From: Palsa-1447 sp964509885
GTDB lineage: Bacteria; Verrucomicrobiota; Verrucomicrobiia; Opitutales; Opitutaceae
Length of the DNA stretch: 64,000 nucleotides
Direction: 5' to 3'
NCBI GenBank assembly: GCA_964509885.1
Contig: CAZDZL010000003.1
Span: forward strand, 62,001-126,000
Shown here: piece by piece, positions 44,391 to 51,917 of the stretch
How the letters are laid out: every line of letters begins with the position of its first letter
Numbering within the stretch: the first letter of the stretch is position 1
Translations under genes and position numbers: made by a program
The notes under the pieces: model-generated
Database searches by the model: none
Told to the model about the DNA's origin: nothing
The model's input: only the letters and a program-made list of their open reading frames with translations

Positions 44391-45266
44391 ATGGAAGAGC
44401 CGCCCGTCAGCATTGTCCTCCGCTCGTTCAACGAGGCCTGGGCGCTGCGCTCAACCCTGGCGGCCCTGAAGACGCAGGCCTACCGCAACTGGGAGCTCAT
44501 CGCGTTTGACTCGGGATCCACCGACGGGTCCGTGGAGATCCTGCGCGCCGCCAGGCCCGCGCATCTCATCCAGATGCTGCCGCACGAATACAGGCCGGGG
44601 CGGGTCCTGAACCAGGGGATGGAGCTCTCCGGGCGCGAGCGCGTCATCTTCCTGAACGCCGATGCCACCCCGCAGGGGCCCGGCTGGCTCGGCCCGCTCG
44701 TGGAGGCGCTGGCGGACCCGCGGGTCGCTGCGGCGTTCGGGTGCCAGGTCCCGCGGCCGGACTGCGCCGCGGCGGTGGCGCGCGACTACGAGAGGTGCTT
44801 CGGCGCGGACCGCGAGTCGGCCCGCTGGGACAATTTCTTCAGCATGGTGAGCAGCGGCCTGCGGCGCGACGCGTGGGCCCGGCGCGGCTTCCGCGAGACC
44901 ATGCAGTACTCCGAGGACGACGAGTACACCCGCTGGTGCCGCGCCGCGGGCTACCGCATCGCCTACTGCCCGGGTTCGGTGGTCATGCATTCCCACAACT
45001 ATACCCCGCGGCAGGCCTACAAGCGCAGCTTCGGCGAGGCGTGGGCCCTGTCCGCAGTCTGCTCCCCCTCTGAGGGGCGGCCCGGCGCGCGGGCGCTCCT
45101 CCTCGGCTGGCTGCGCGACGCCCAGGGCGACCTGCGCTACTGCGCGCGGACAGGCCGGCTGCCCCAGCTCGCGGGGGCCCTCGGCACCCGCTGGCAGCAG
45201 CGGCTCGGGCGCCGGCACGGCATGAGCGCCGGCTGGCAGATGCACAGGGTCGACCACGTCCTGTGA
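44391..45266 (+). CDS. GT2 family glycosyltransferase
   Basis: The ATG at 44391 gives 291 residues. GT-A motifs are 'SIVLRSFNEAWALRSTLAAL', 'YRNWELIAFDSGSTDGSVEI', 'ERVIFLNADATPQGPGWLGP' (NAD in place of DXD) and the acceptor-side 'YSEDDEYTRWCRAAGYRIAY'. It resembles rhamnosyltransferase-type family 2 enzymes. Longer in-frame readings upstream cross the promoter and are rejected. It overlaps the next gene (GTGA junction) by 4 bp. Confidence 0.9.
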   Translation: MEEPPVSIVLRSFNEAWALRSTLAALKTQAYRNWELIAFDSGSTDGSVEILRAARPAHLIQMLPHEYRPGRVLNQGMELSGRERVIFLNADATPQGPGWLGPLVEALADPRVAAAFGCQVPRPDCAAAVARDYERCFGADRESARWDNFFSMVSSGLRRDAWARRGFRETMQYSEDDEYTRWCRAAGYRIAYCPGSVVMHSHNYTPRQAYKRSFGEAWALSAVCSPSEGRPGARALLLGWLRDAQGDLRYCARTGRLPQLAGALGTRWQQRLGRRHGMSAGWQMHRVDHVL

Positions 45267-46483
45267 GTGCCGCCAGCCAGCAGGAAGCCCCCCCAGTGGA
45301 GGCCGGGCCGCCGCCTCCCGGGGCCGCCCCGGGGCAAAGGTTCACGCTCGACGGGGACGCTGCGCTGGAGGCGCACCTGGGGCGCACCTGCGCCCGCGTC
45401 GTGAGCGGCCTGCGCGGCCTCGTCCCGGCCCGCGCACTCGAGGCGGTGATCCTCGGGGGCGGCTACGGCCGCGGCGAGGGCGGCGTCCTTCGCGGCGCCG
45501 CCGGCGACCGCCCCTACAACGACCTCGAGTTCTACGTCGCCATCAGGGGAAACCGCCACGTGAGCGAGCGCCTCTACCGGCGCCGGATCGACGTGCTCGG
45601 CGAGATCCTCACCCACCTCGCCGACGCGGAGGTCGAGTTCAAGATAACGTCGCCCTCGGAGATCGAGTCGTGGCCCGTGAGCATGTTCTCCTACGACCTC
45701 GCCGCGGGGCACCGGCTCCTCTGGGGGAAGGGACCCGGCCTCACGCCCGACGCCTGGGGGCTCCACCGCTTCGCCGAGAACATCCCGCAGGCGGAGGCGA
45801 CGCGGCTCCTCATGAACCGGTGCTCGGGCCTGCTCTTCGCGCAGGTCCGGCTAGAACAAGAGCCGTTCACCGCCGCCGCCGCCGACTTCGTCCGCAGGAA
45901 CGTGGCGAAGGCGCAGCTTGCCTGCGGCGACGCGATCCTGACGGCGTTCGGGCGCTACCACTGGAGCTGCACGGAGCGCCACCGCCGGCTGGAGGCCCTC
46001 GCCAGGGACAAGCACTCCCCGTGGTTCGACGCGGCGGTCCGCCACCACGCCGCGGGCGTCGCCTTCAAGCTGCATCCCAAGTCGGGAGCCCTGCCTTGGG
46101 AGACCCTCACCCAGGCGCACGCCGAGGTCACCGCGTTCGCCCTGAAATGCTGGCTCTGGGTCGAGGCGCGCCGCCTCGGCCGGCCCTTCTCATCCGCTAG
46201 GGATTACGCCGACGCCGGGTGCGACACGTGCCCGGGCACCTCGCCGCTCCTCAACGTCCTCTTGAATCTCCGGGCCGACGGGTTCAGGCCGAGGGCCCGT
46301 CCCGCGCCGTGGCGGCACCCGCGCGAGCGGGTCTTCCACGCCCTCGCGCTTCTCCTCTGGGTTCCCGGCGCGACGGGCGATCCCGTCCTGCGGCCGCGGC
46401 TCGAGGCCGGGCTCAATGCGCGGGCGACCAGCCTCGCCGAGTGGGTCGAGGCCTACCGCGCCCTCTGGAGCCGGGTCCAGTAG
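45263..46483 (+). CDS. Nucleotidyltransferase-fold protein of unknown substrate
   Basis: This 406-residue soluble protein starts at GTG 45263. 'EAVILGGGYGRGEGGVLRG' followed by 'RPYNDLEFYVAIRG' matches the G-G/S ... D-x-E/D motif of polymerase-beta-type nucleotidyltransferases. The remainder is helical ('ATRLLMNRCSGLLFAQVRLE') with no second domain I can name. It is coupled to the GT2 gene by a 4-bp overlap, so it probably modifies or activates something in the same glycan pathway. It could also be an inactive fold relative. Confidence 0.65.
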   Translation: MSAASQQEAPPVEAGPPPPGAAPGQRFTLDGDAALEAHLGRTCARVVSGLRGLVPARALEAVILGGGYGRGEGGVLRGAAGDRPYNDLEFYVAIRGNRHVSERLYRRRIDVLGEILTHLADAEVEFKITSPSEIESWPVSMFSYDLAAGHRLLWGKGPGLTPDAWGLHRFAENIPQAEATRLLMNRCSGLLFAQVRLEQEPFTAAAADFVRRNVAKAQLACGDAILTAFGRYHWSCTERHRRLEALARDKHSPWFDAAVRHHAAGVAFKLHPKSGALPWETLTQAHAEVTAFALKCWLWVEARRLGRPFSSARDYADAGCDTCPGTSPLLNVLLNLRADGFRPRARPAPWRHPRERVFHALALLLWVPGATGDPVLRPRLEAGLNARATSLAEWVEAYRALWSRVQ

Positions 46484-46508
46484 CCGGGCGGCAGGCCCTT
46501 CCCCGGGG

Positions 46509-49484
46509 TCACGGCTCCTCGTACACCTCGAGGAGCGCGATGCCCGTCGAACCGCCGGCTCCGCTCACCTGCGCCGTGTAGGCGCCGGGGGGAAGCGTCA
46601 CGAGGATCGCAGCGTCGGCCGACGTCGCGGGCAGCGGGAACGCGGACACCGCGTTGAAGGCCGCCTGCAGCTCGGCCGTGCCGCCCCAGCCGTTGTTGGA
46701 GCCGACCGCGACCTGGCTCGAGTCGAACACGGTCAGGAGCGGGTCCGCCAGGAAGCCCGACACGCCGTAGGCGGCCAGGGCGGGCCCGAGGCCCCGGATG
46801 AGCACCGTCTCGGGCGAGGGGCCGGTGATGACGAAGCCGACCGTCAGGACGTTGGAGCCGCCGCCCGCGAGGCCGCGGACCGACACGTTGATGAAGTGCG
46901 CCGTCGGGGAGGCCGCGGTGTCGGCGTCATAGGCCTCGAGCAGGACGACTCCCGTCCCGCCGTTCGCCCCGGTCACCTGCGCCGTGTAGGAGCCGGGCTG
47001 GAGCGTCGCGAGCAGGGCCGCGTCCAGGGATGTCGGCGGCAGGGCGAACGCGCCGTTCTGGGCGAACGCCGTGGCGAGCACGCCGGTACCGCCCCAGTTG
47101 TCGTTGGAGGCGATCAGCGCCTGGCCCGAGTCGAAGAGCGAGAGCTGCGGGTCGGCCAGGAGGCCCGTCACGCCGAAGTTGGCCAGCGTGGGGCCGACCG
47201 CCCGGATGAGCGCCGACTCGGTGCCCGATCCGCCGACCACGAGTCCGATGATCAGCAACTGGCCGGCGCCGCCGCTGTAGCCGCGCGCCGAGACATTGGT
47301 GAGGTGGCTCGGCGTCCCCGCGGGCAGGACGATGAGCGGCGCCGGGACGGAGATGTCGGCCGAGAAGGGGTTGGCGACCTCGACGTCGTAGGTCCCGGCG
47401 TCCGACGCCTGGACGTTGAAGATCGTGAACGAGGGGCCGGTCGCCCCCGGTATCAGCGACTGGTTCTTGCGCCACTGGTACGTGACCGGGGCGTCGCCGG
47501 TGACGGCCACGGTGAAGGTGGCCACGCCGCCCACCGTCGTCGAGACGGGGTTCGGCTGGAGCTGGATGGACATGATGACGGGCGGCCCGCCGGCGGCCTG
47601 CACGGTGAGCGCCGCCCCCTGCGTCGTCAGCTGCCCCGCCGAGTCCGATATCACCACCGTGTAGGTGCCCGCGTCGGACGCCGCCGCGGGGGCGAAGGTG
47701 AGGCTCGTCGACGTCGCGCCGGGGACCGCGACCCCGCCCTTGTACCACTGGTAGGTGATCGGGGGGGAGCCGACGACGCCCACGATCAGCGTGGCCGTGC
47801 CGCCCGCTGTGACGGAGGTGTCGCTGGGCTGGTACTGGAAGATGGGCGCAAAGGCTGCCGGAGCCACGGTCAGAACCGCGCCGAGGCTTGTCTGCGAGCC
47901 CGCCGGATTGGTCACGACGACGGAGTAGGTTCCCGCGTCGGAGTTCTGGACGTGCTGCATTGTCACCGTGGCCGACGTGGCGCCCGGGATCGGCGAGCCG
48001 TCCATCAGCCACTGGTAGGTCAGGGGCGCGATTCCGGAGGCCCCGACCATGAAGCTCACCGGGGAACCCACCGTCGCCGAGTTCTTGTAGGGCTGGGCCG
48101 TGATTGCCGGGGGCACGAACACCGAGAGCGCGTCGAGGGTGGCCGCCGCCGACTTGACGCTCCCGAGGGCGCTCGTCACCGTCACGATGTAGGTGCCCGA
48201 GTCCGCCGCGGTCACAAGCATCAGGGTCAGCGTCGGGGCCGTCTGGCCGGCGATGAGGACGTTGTTGTGAGACCACTGGTAGCTCAGGGCGCCGGTTCCG
48301 ACCGCCGTAACCGAGAACTGCGCCGAGGAGCCCACCGTGGCGGACTGCGACGAGGGCTGGACGAGGATCGTCGGCGGGGTCGTGCCTGCGACGCCCGATG
48401 TCGGGTCGGTCACCGAGAGCGTGAGGGTCGTCGTCGGCCCGGCTCCGAGCGCGTTGGTTGCGCCCGCGGTGAGCGTGTAGGTCCCGGCCGGCGTCGGCGC
48501 CCCGGAGAGCTCGCCCGTCGCCGAGTTGAACGCGAGGCCGGACGGGGCGCCCGTCAGGGTGTAGATCACCGGGCTGTTGTTCGCCGTCAGCGTGTAGGAG
48601 AACGCGGCCCCGGCCGGGCCGCTCGGGGTCGTCGAGCTCGTGATCGTGGAGAAGCTCCCGATGGTCAGGATGAGGCTCCGGGGGAGGCTGACGCCGAAGG
48701 AGTTGCTGGCCCAGATGGCCACGTTCGCGACCTGCGGGGAGTCGGGTGTGCCGCTGATGATCCCGGTCGTCGTGTCGATGGCCAGGCCCGCGGGGAGCCC
48801 GTCCGCCGAGAAGGACGTCGGGTTGTTCGTCGCCGTGATGGCGTAGCTGAACGGTGCGCCCGCGGCGGTGGAGACCAGCGCGGCGCTGGTTATGGCCGGC
48901 AGCGGGCCCGCAGGGCCGATCGTGAACATGAAGACGAGGATCGTCCCCTGGCCGACCGCGTTGTTCGCGCTGATCGACGTGAAGTACAGGCCAGCCGTTG
49001 TCGGGGTGCCGCTGATCTGGGCGCCCGAGGACGTCAGCCCGGGAGGAAGCTCGGCATAGTTGTAGCTCGTCGGCCCGTTGGAGGCGACAATCGTGTAGCT
49101 GAACGCGGTCCCTACCGTGCCCGTCAGCGACCCCAGGCCGGCGATCGTCGGCGTCCCCGCGGCGGCATCCACCGTGATCCGGAACGGATACGGGGTGCTG
49201 GTCGAGCCCTGCGCCAGGTGCAGGTTCCCGTTGAAGGTCCCCACGGTTCCCGTCGCGCCGCTGACATTGCCCGTCGAGGCGTCGATGGAGAGGCCCGCAG
49301 GGAGCCCGTCGGCGGAGTAGGTCGTGCCCGCGGGCTGCGGGGGATTGGTGACGATCTGGAACGAATAGGCCTGGCCCCCGGTGGCGTCGGGAAGGATGGT
49401 CTGCGCCGAGGCGGCGGCGGCGAGTCCGAGGAAGGCAAGCGAGAGGGAGAGCAGGCGGGACGGGAACGCGGATGTTGGATTCAT
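46509..49484 (-). CDS. Secreted multi-domain Ig-like protein with two C-terminal surface modules
   Basis: This 991-residue protein has a signal peptide ('LLSLSLAFLGLAAAASAQ'). The first ~370 residues are putative-Ig (He_PIG) repeats ('YSADGLPAGLSIDASTGNVS', 'YTLTGAPSGLAFNSATGEL'). Four I-set-like Ig domains follow ('GTGALSYQWSHNNVLIAGQ', 'GIAPLTYQWLMDGSPIPG', and so on, each with 'YQW' and 'DAGTY'). It ends with two copies of the ~125-residue module also found in the NHL and GH16 proteins ('ALIRAVGPTLANFGV', 'VLIRGLGPALAAYGV', 'LLEVYEE'). It is probably a long surface or matrix adhesin. Confidence 0.85.
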   Translation of the reverse strand: MNPTSAFPSRLLSLSLAFLGLAAAASAQTILPDATGGQAYSFQIVTNPPQPAGTTYSADGLPAGLSIDASTGNVSGATGTVGTFNGNLHLAQGSTSTPYPFRITVDAAAGTPTIAGLGSLTGTVGTAFSYTIVASNGPTSYNYAELPPGLTSSGAQISGTPTTAGLYFTSISANNAVGQGTILVFMFTIGPAGPLPAITSAALVSTAAGAPFSYAITATNNPTSFSADGLPAGLAIDTTTGIISGTPDSPQVANVAIWASNSFGVSLPRSLILTIGSFSTITSSTTPSGPAGAAFSYTLTANNSPVIYTLTGAPSGLAFNSATGELSGAPTPAGTYTLTAGATNALGAGPTTTLTLSVTDPTSGVAGTTPPTILVQPSSQSATVGSSAQFSVTAVGTGALSYQWSHNNVLIAGQTAPTLTLMLVTAADSGTYIVTVTSALGSVKSAAATLDALSVFVPPAITAQPYKNSATVGSPVSFMVGASGIAPLTYQWLMDGSPIPGATSATVTMQHVQNSDAGTYSVVVTNPAGSQTSLGAVLTVAPAAFAPIFQYQPSDTSVTAGGTATLIVGVVGSPPITYQWYKGGVAVPGATSTSLTFAPAAASDAGTYTVVISDSAGQLTTQGAALTVQAAGGPPVIMSIQLQPNPVSTTVGGVATFTVAVTGDAPVTYQWRKNQSLIPGATGPSFTIFNVQASDAGTYDVEVANPFSADISVPAPLIVLPAGTPSHLTNVSARGYSGGAGQLLIIGLVVGGSGTESALIRAVGPTLANFGVTGLLADPQLSLFDSGQALIASNDNWGGTGVLATAFAQNGAFALPPTSLDAALLATLQPGSYTAQVTGANGGTGVVLLEAYDADTAASPTAHFINVSVRGLAGGGSNVLTVGFVITGPSPETVLIRGLGPALAAYGVSGFLADPLLTVFDSSQVAVGSNNGWGGTAELQAAFNAVSAFPLPATSADAAILVTLPPGAYTAQVSGAGGSTGIALLEVYEEP

Positions 49485-49592
49485 GGAGGGCCGGAGTTTG
49501 GACCGGGCGCCGTGGAAGGGCGCCCCGGGTACGGGAACACAGGGATTGTTGATTTGGCCGGAGACAGACTCCCCGCGCGGCGTAACCGATAT

Positions 49593-49605
49593 GGGGGATT
49601 ACCCC
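49593..49605. promoter_or_regulatory. GGGG-N5-CCCC inverted repeat upstream of Ig-like protein
   Basis: GGGGGATTACCCC lies 109 bp upstream of the Ig-protein start. It shares the ACCCC core and flanking A/T with elements at 6836, 14968, 33234 and 44319 but is less similar to them. Confidence 0.3.
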
Positions 49606-49773
49606 ACTCTCGCCCGTCCCCCCGACCCCATGGCGTTGTGCCTGGCTCGCCCGGGAGATTCCGGGCGGCCCATGGTCATCCCTGCGCTTCAATGAATTGG
49701 GGAATCATCCGTTCTCCGTTGTGCGGCTCCGGGCCGCCGATTGGGCTCCACGAACGCCGGCCGCGCGTCTTGT

Positions 49774-49858
49774 TGGTGCTCGGGACAGGACTTGAACCTG
49801 CACGCCTTGCGGCAACGGCTTCTAAGACCGTCGTGTATGCCAATTCCACCACCCGAGC
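49774..49858 (-). tRNA. tRNA-Leu (anticodon TAG)
   Basis: On the minus strand the 7-bp acceptor stem (GCTCGGG/CCCGAGC) closes an 85-nt cloverleaf with a long variable arm, TTCAAGT T-loop, and encoded CCA end. The anticodon loop CTTAGAA gives anticodon TAG, reading CTA-type leucine codons. The long variable arm agrees with a class II tRNA. Confidence 0.95.
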
Positions 49859-50055
49859 ATTCTAGCACCTCGCGGGACTGACCCTTGTCGAGGCTGTCTG
49901 ATTTGCCAATTCTCGAGCCGCAAGGCGAGCCTTTGCCGTTGTGAGGGAACCGCGAGTGAGGTTTGGGGATCAATGGCAGCCGCAGTCCTTCCCCATCCGC
50001 TAATCACCCCATATCGCCCAGACGGCCTAGCTGCTACACTCACCCCACTCCATAT

Positions 50056-50520
50056 ATGAAATCCTCCCGCACCCTCCTGTATCTCCTCTCAGCCATCGGC
50101 CCCACGCTCCTCATCGGAACCGGGTGCTCCAAGTCTGACACCTCAAGCGCATCGACCGCCGTGCAGGACGCCAAGACCGCCGTCACCAACGCCGCCGTGG
50201 ACGTGAAGAACGCGGCCGTCGACACGTGGGACAACATCCGGGACTACACCTACGACAAGCGCGTGGATTTCTCGGCAAGCATCGATCGGATGGACAAGAA
50301 GATGGACGACAAGATCGCCGAGGAGAAGGCGCAGGCCCCGGACACCCTCTCCAAGGACAAGCAGGCCGCGATCAAGGACTACGATGACGCGCGGGCCGAC
50401 CTGAAGGCGAAGCTCGCGGACCTCGGCAATGCGACGGCCGACACGTGGGCGGACGCAAAGGCGAAGGTCTCCGAGGCCTGGCAGAGGGTTAAGGCGGATT
50501 ACGACAAGGCCACGAGCTGA
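50056..50520 (+). CDS. Small predicted lipoprotein with helical repeats
   Basis: From the ATG at 50056 this is a 154-residue protein. The N-terminus ('LYLLSAIGPTLLIGTGCSKS') is a lipoprotein-like signal with Cys24, although GTGC is not an ideal lipobox. The mature part is charged and Ala/Lys/Asp-rich ('AVTNAAVDVKNAAVDTWDNI', 'ATADTWADAKAKVSEAWQRV'), predicting long amphipathic helices, like small stress-type periplasmic proteins. I cannot assign a function. ACCCCATAT (50006) and ACCCCACT (50043) precede it. Confidence 0.75.
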   Translation: MKSSRTLLYLLSAIGPTLLIGTGCSKSDTSSASTAVQDAKTAVTNAAVDVKNAAVDTWDNIRDYTYDKRVDFSASIDRMDKKMDDKIAEEKAQAPDTLSKDKQAAIKDYDDARADLKAKLADLGNATADTWADAKAKVSEAWQRVKADYDKATS

Positions 50521-50624
50521 TCTGGCTGCGTGCGCAAGGCGCAGGGGGCCCGGGTTCGGCGGGCGGCCGGCCATATTGATCGGTTGCATTTCCGGCGGCT
50601 GGCGCCGTTGGTAGGCGGCGCCCC

Positions 50625-51302
50625 ATGACCGCCCGGTCGATCCTGTTCTTCATTTTCTCAGGCGCCGGCGCCCTCGCCTCCGAGGGACCGGCGGACTACA
50701 AGGGTGTCCCCTACCGCGACACCCAGTGGACAGGCGGACCGCAGAGGATCCCCGGGCGCGTCCACTGTGCGTATTTCGACCTGGGCGGCGAGGGCGTCGC
50801 CTATCACACGCTGGACAAGAGGAACCAGGGAAGCGGAGGGCTGAACCCTGCGGACGGAACCTACCTGAATGAATTCCGGATGAACGAGGCCGTAGGGACG
50901 TCGTACACCAAGTTTCACGACGCGATCGACAAGAACCCGTTCAACCTCGTCCAGCCGCCGGAAGGCATGCTCTACGTCGGCTGGACGACGCCGGGCGAGT
51001 GGATCAATATGACCGTCCAGGTCGAGCGCGCGGGCACTTACTCGGTCAGCCTTCTCTACACCTCCAACCGCGGCGGGGACATCTCCCTCGACCTGAACGG
51101 TCACCCTCTGGCGCCTGCCATGAAGGTTCTTTCAACCTGGAACGCAAGGGAGACTGTCCCGTGGCGCCAGTGGCACCACTGGAACGAGATGAAGGCCATG
51201 GCCGAGGTGCGTCTTCCCGCGGGAACGAGCGTCCTCACGCTCCATGTCCTCACCGAGGGAAACATGAACCTCGCCTGGCTCGATTTCGCCCCGGGGGGTT
51301 GA
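50625..51302 (+). CDS. Secreted carbohydrate-binding-like protein (CBM6-type fold)
   Basis: This 225-residue protein has a short signal peptide ('SILFFIFSGAGALASEG'). The sequence 'HCAYFDLGGEGVAYHTLDKR', 'YVGWTTPGEWINMTVQVERA', 'GTYSVSLLYTSNRGGDISLD', 'GNMNLAWLDF' follows the pattern of CBM6-like beta-sandwiches attached to secreted glycosidases. No catalytic domain is present. It probably binds a polysaccharide at the cell surface and introduces the utilisation locus that follows. Confidence 0.75.
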   Translation: MTARSILFFIFSGAGALASEGPADYKGVPYRDTQWTGGPQRIPGRVHCAYFDLGGEGVAYHTLDKRNQGSGGLNPADGTYLNEFRMNEAVGTSYTKFHDAIDKNPFNLVQPPEGMLYVGWTTPGEWINMTVQVERAGTYSVSLLYTSNRGGDISLDLNGHPLAPAMKVLSTWNARETVPWRQWHHWNEMKAMAEVRLPAGTSVLTLHVLTEGNMNLAWLDFAPGG

Positions 51303-51425
51303 GGGAGTTTCATGGCAGGCGGGACGGGTCCACCCGCCCTTAGCCCTGCTTCGCCGCTCTTCAGAGCCGCTTGGAGCGGCGCCTGGAATCCTACGATCGC
51401 AATCGGGGAGCCGAAGCCACGATAA

Positions 51426-51435
51426 ATGTGCACAT
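51426..51435. promoter_or_regulatory. ATGTGCACAT palindrome (candidate LacI-type operator)
   Basis: A perfect 10-bp palindrome. A second, TGGTGCACCA, lies 32 bp on (51458-51467), about three helix turns. LacI-family regulators bind such short palindromes, and one is encoded at 60179. Binding is inference. Confidence 0.45.
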
Positions 51436-51457
51436 AATAAACAATAAGTGCGCATCT

Positions 51458-51467
51458 TGGTGCACCA
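51458..51467. promoter_or_regulatory. TGGTGCACCA palindrome (candidate LacI-type operator)
   Basis: A perfect 10-bp palindrome on the same helix face as the one at 51426 (32 bp apart). Confidence 0.45.
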
Positions 51468-51687
51468 TGCGGAACGTGACCTCCATCCGAGCCCAAGGCG
51501 ACGCCCATGCGCTTAGGGGCCATGTGGGATACATATTCTTATGATATTTATGCTAAACCATTTACAAATACAACATTGACTCACATTAGCTCTGGGATTC
51601 TCCAGGTTGCCACGCGATGCCGCCCTCTTATCGAGGGTTCACATTGCCCCATGTTGAGGCTTTTTTAGGGTCTGTGTTAGTTAAATC

Positions 51688-51728
51688 GTGCACAAAAGTG
51701 TTGACAGATAAATTACGCCCTCGATAGA
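51688..51728 (+). promoter_or_regulatory. Promoter-like sequence with GTGCAC site before TonB-dependent receptor
   Basis: TTGACA (51701-51706) and GATAGA (51723-51728) with a 16-bp gap resemble -35 and -10 boxes; the -10 is weak. GTGCAC (51688-51693) sits just upstream of the -35, where a bound regulator would affect RNA polymerase. Confidence 0.45.
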
Positions 51729-51917
51729 CGTCCCTCCGCACAGGGGAAGAGACCGCTCAGGCCCCAGCACACCCGTTACCCCTTAGGCATACCCCCGACT
51801 ATCCCGGCGATCCCCAACCGCTTCATCGGCGGCTTCGAACGAATTGAAAGGCGGCGTGCCAGACAGAGACCAGAGGCCCCAGAAAATCCCCGAGTTTTGA
51901 CCAACACTAAACCTCAG

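Larger units (their letters stand above)
51303..51917. other. Long AT-rich regulatory region upstream of TonB-dependent receptor
   Basis: These 615 bases have no convincing gene. They hold a small hairpin just past the upstream gene (51366-51380), two perfect 10-bp GTGCAC palindromes (51426-51435 and 51458-51467), a strongly AT-rich stretch (51525-51600), a third GTGCAC (51688-51693), and a promoter-like TTGACA at 51701. The leader from there to the receptor start is about 190 nt. Confidence 0.6.

Noticed and set aside
46416..49865. A 1149-codon open frame on the plus strand opposite the Ig-like protein, and similar long antisense frames at 24281-27502, 28495-30945 and 53067-55115
   Set aside because: They read as Arg/Gly/Asp-rich low-complexity protein with no domain, typical of the opposite strand of high-GC genes; the minus- or plus-strand partners have clear signal peptides and domains.
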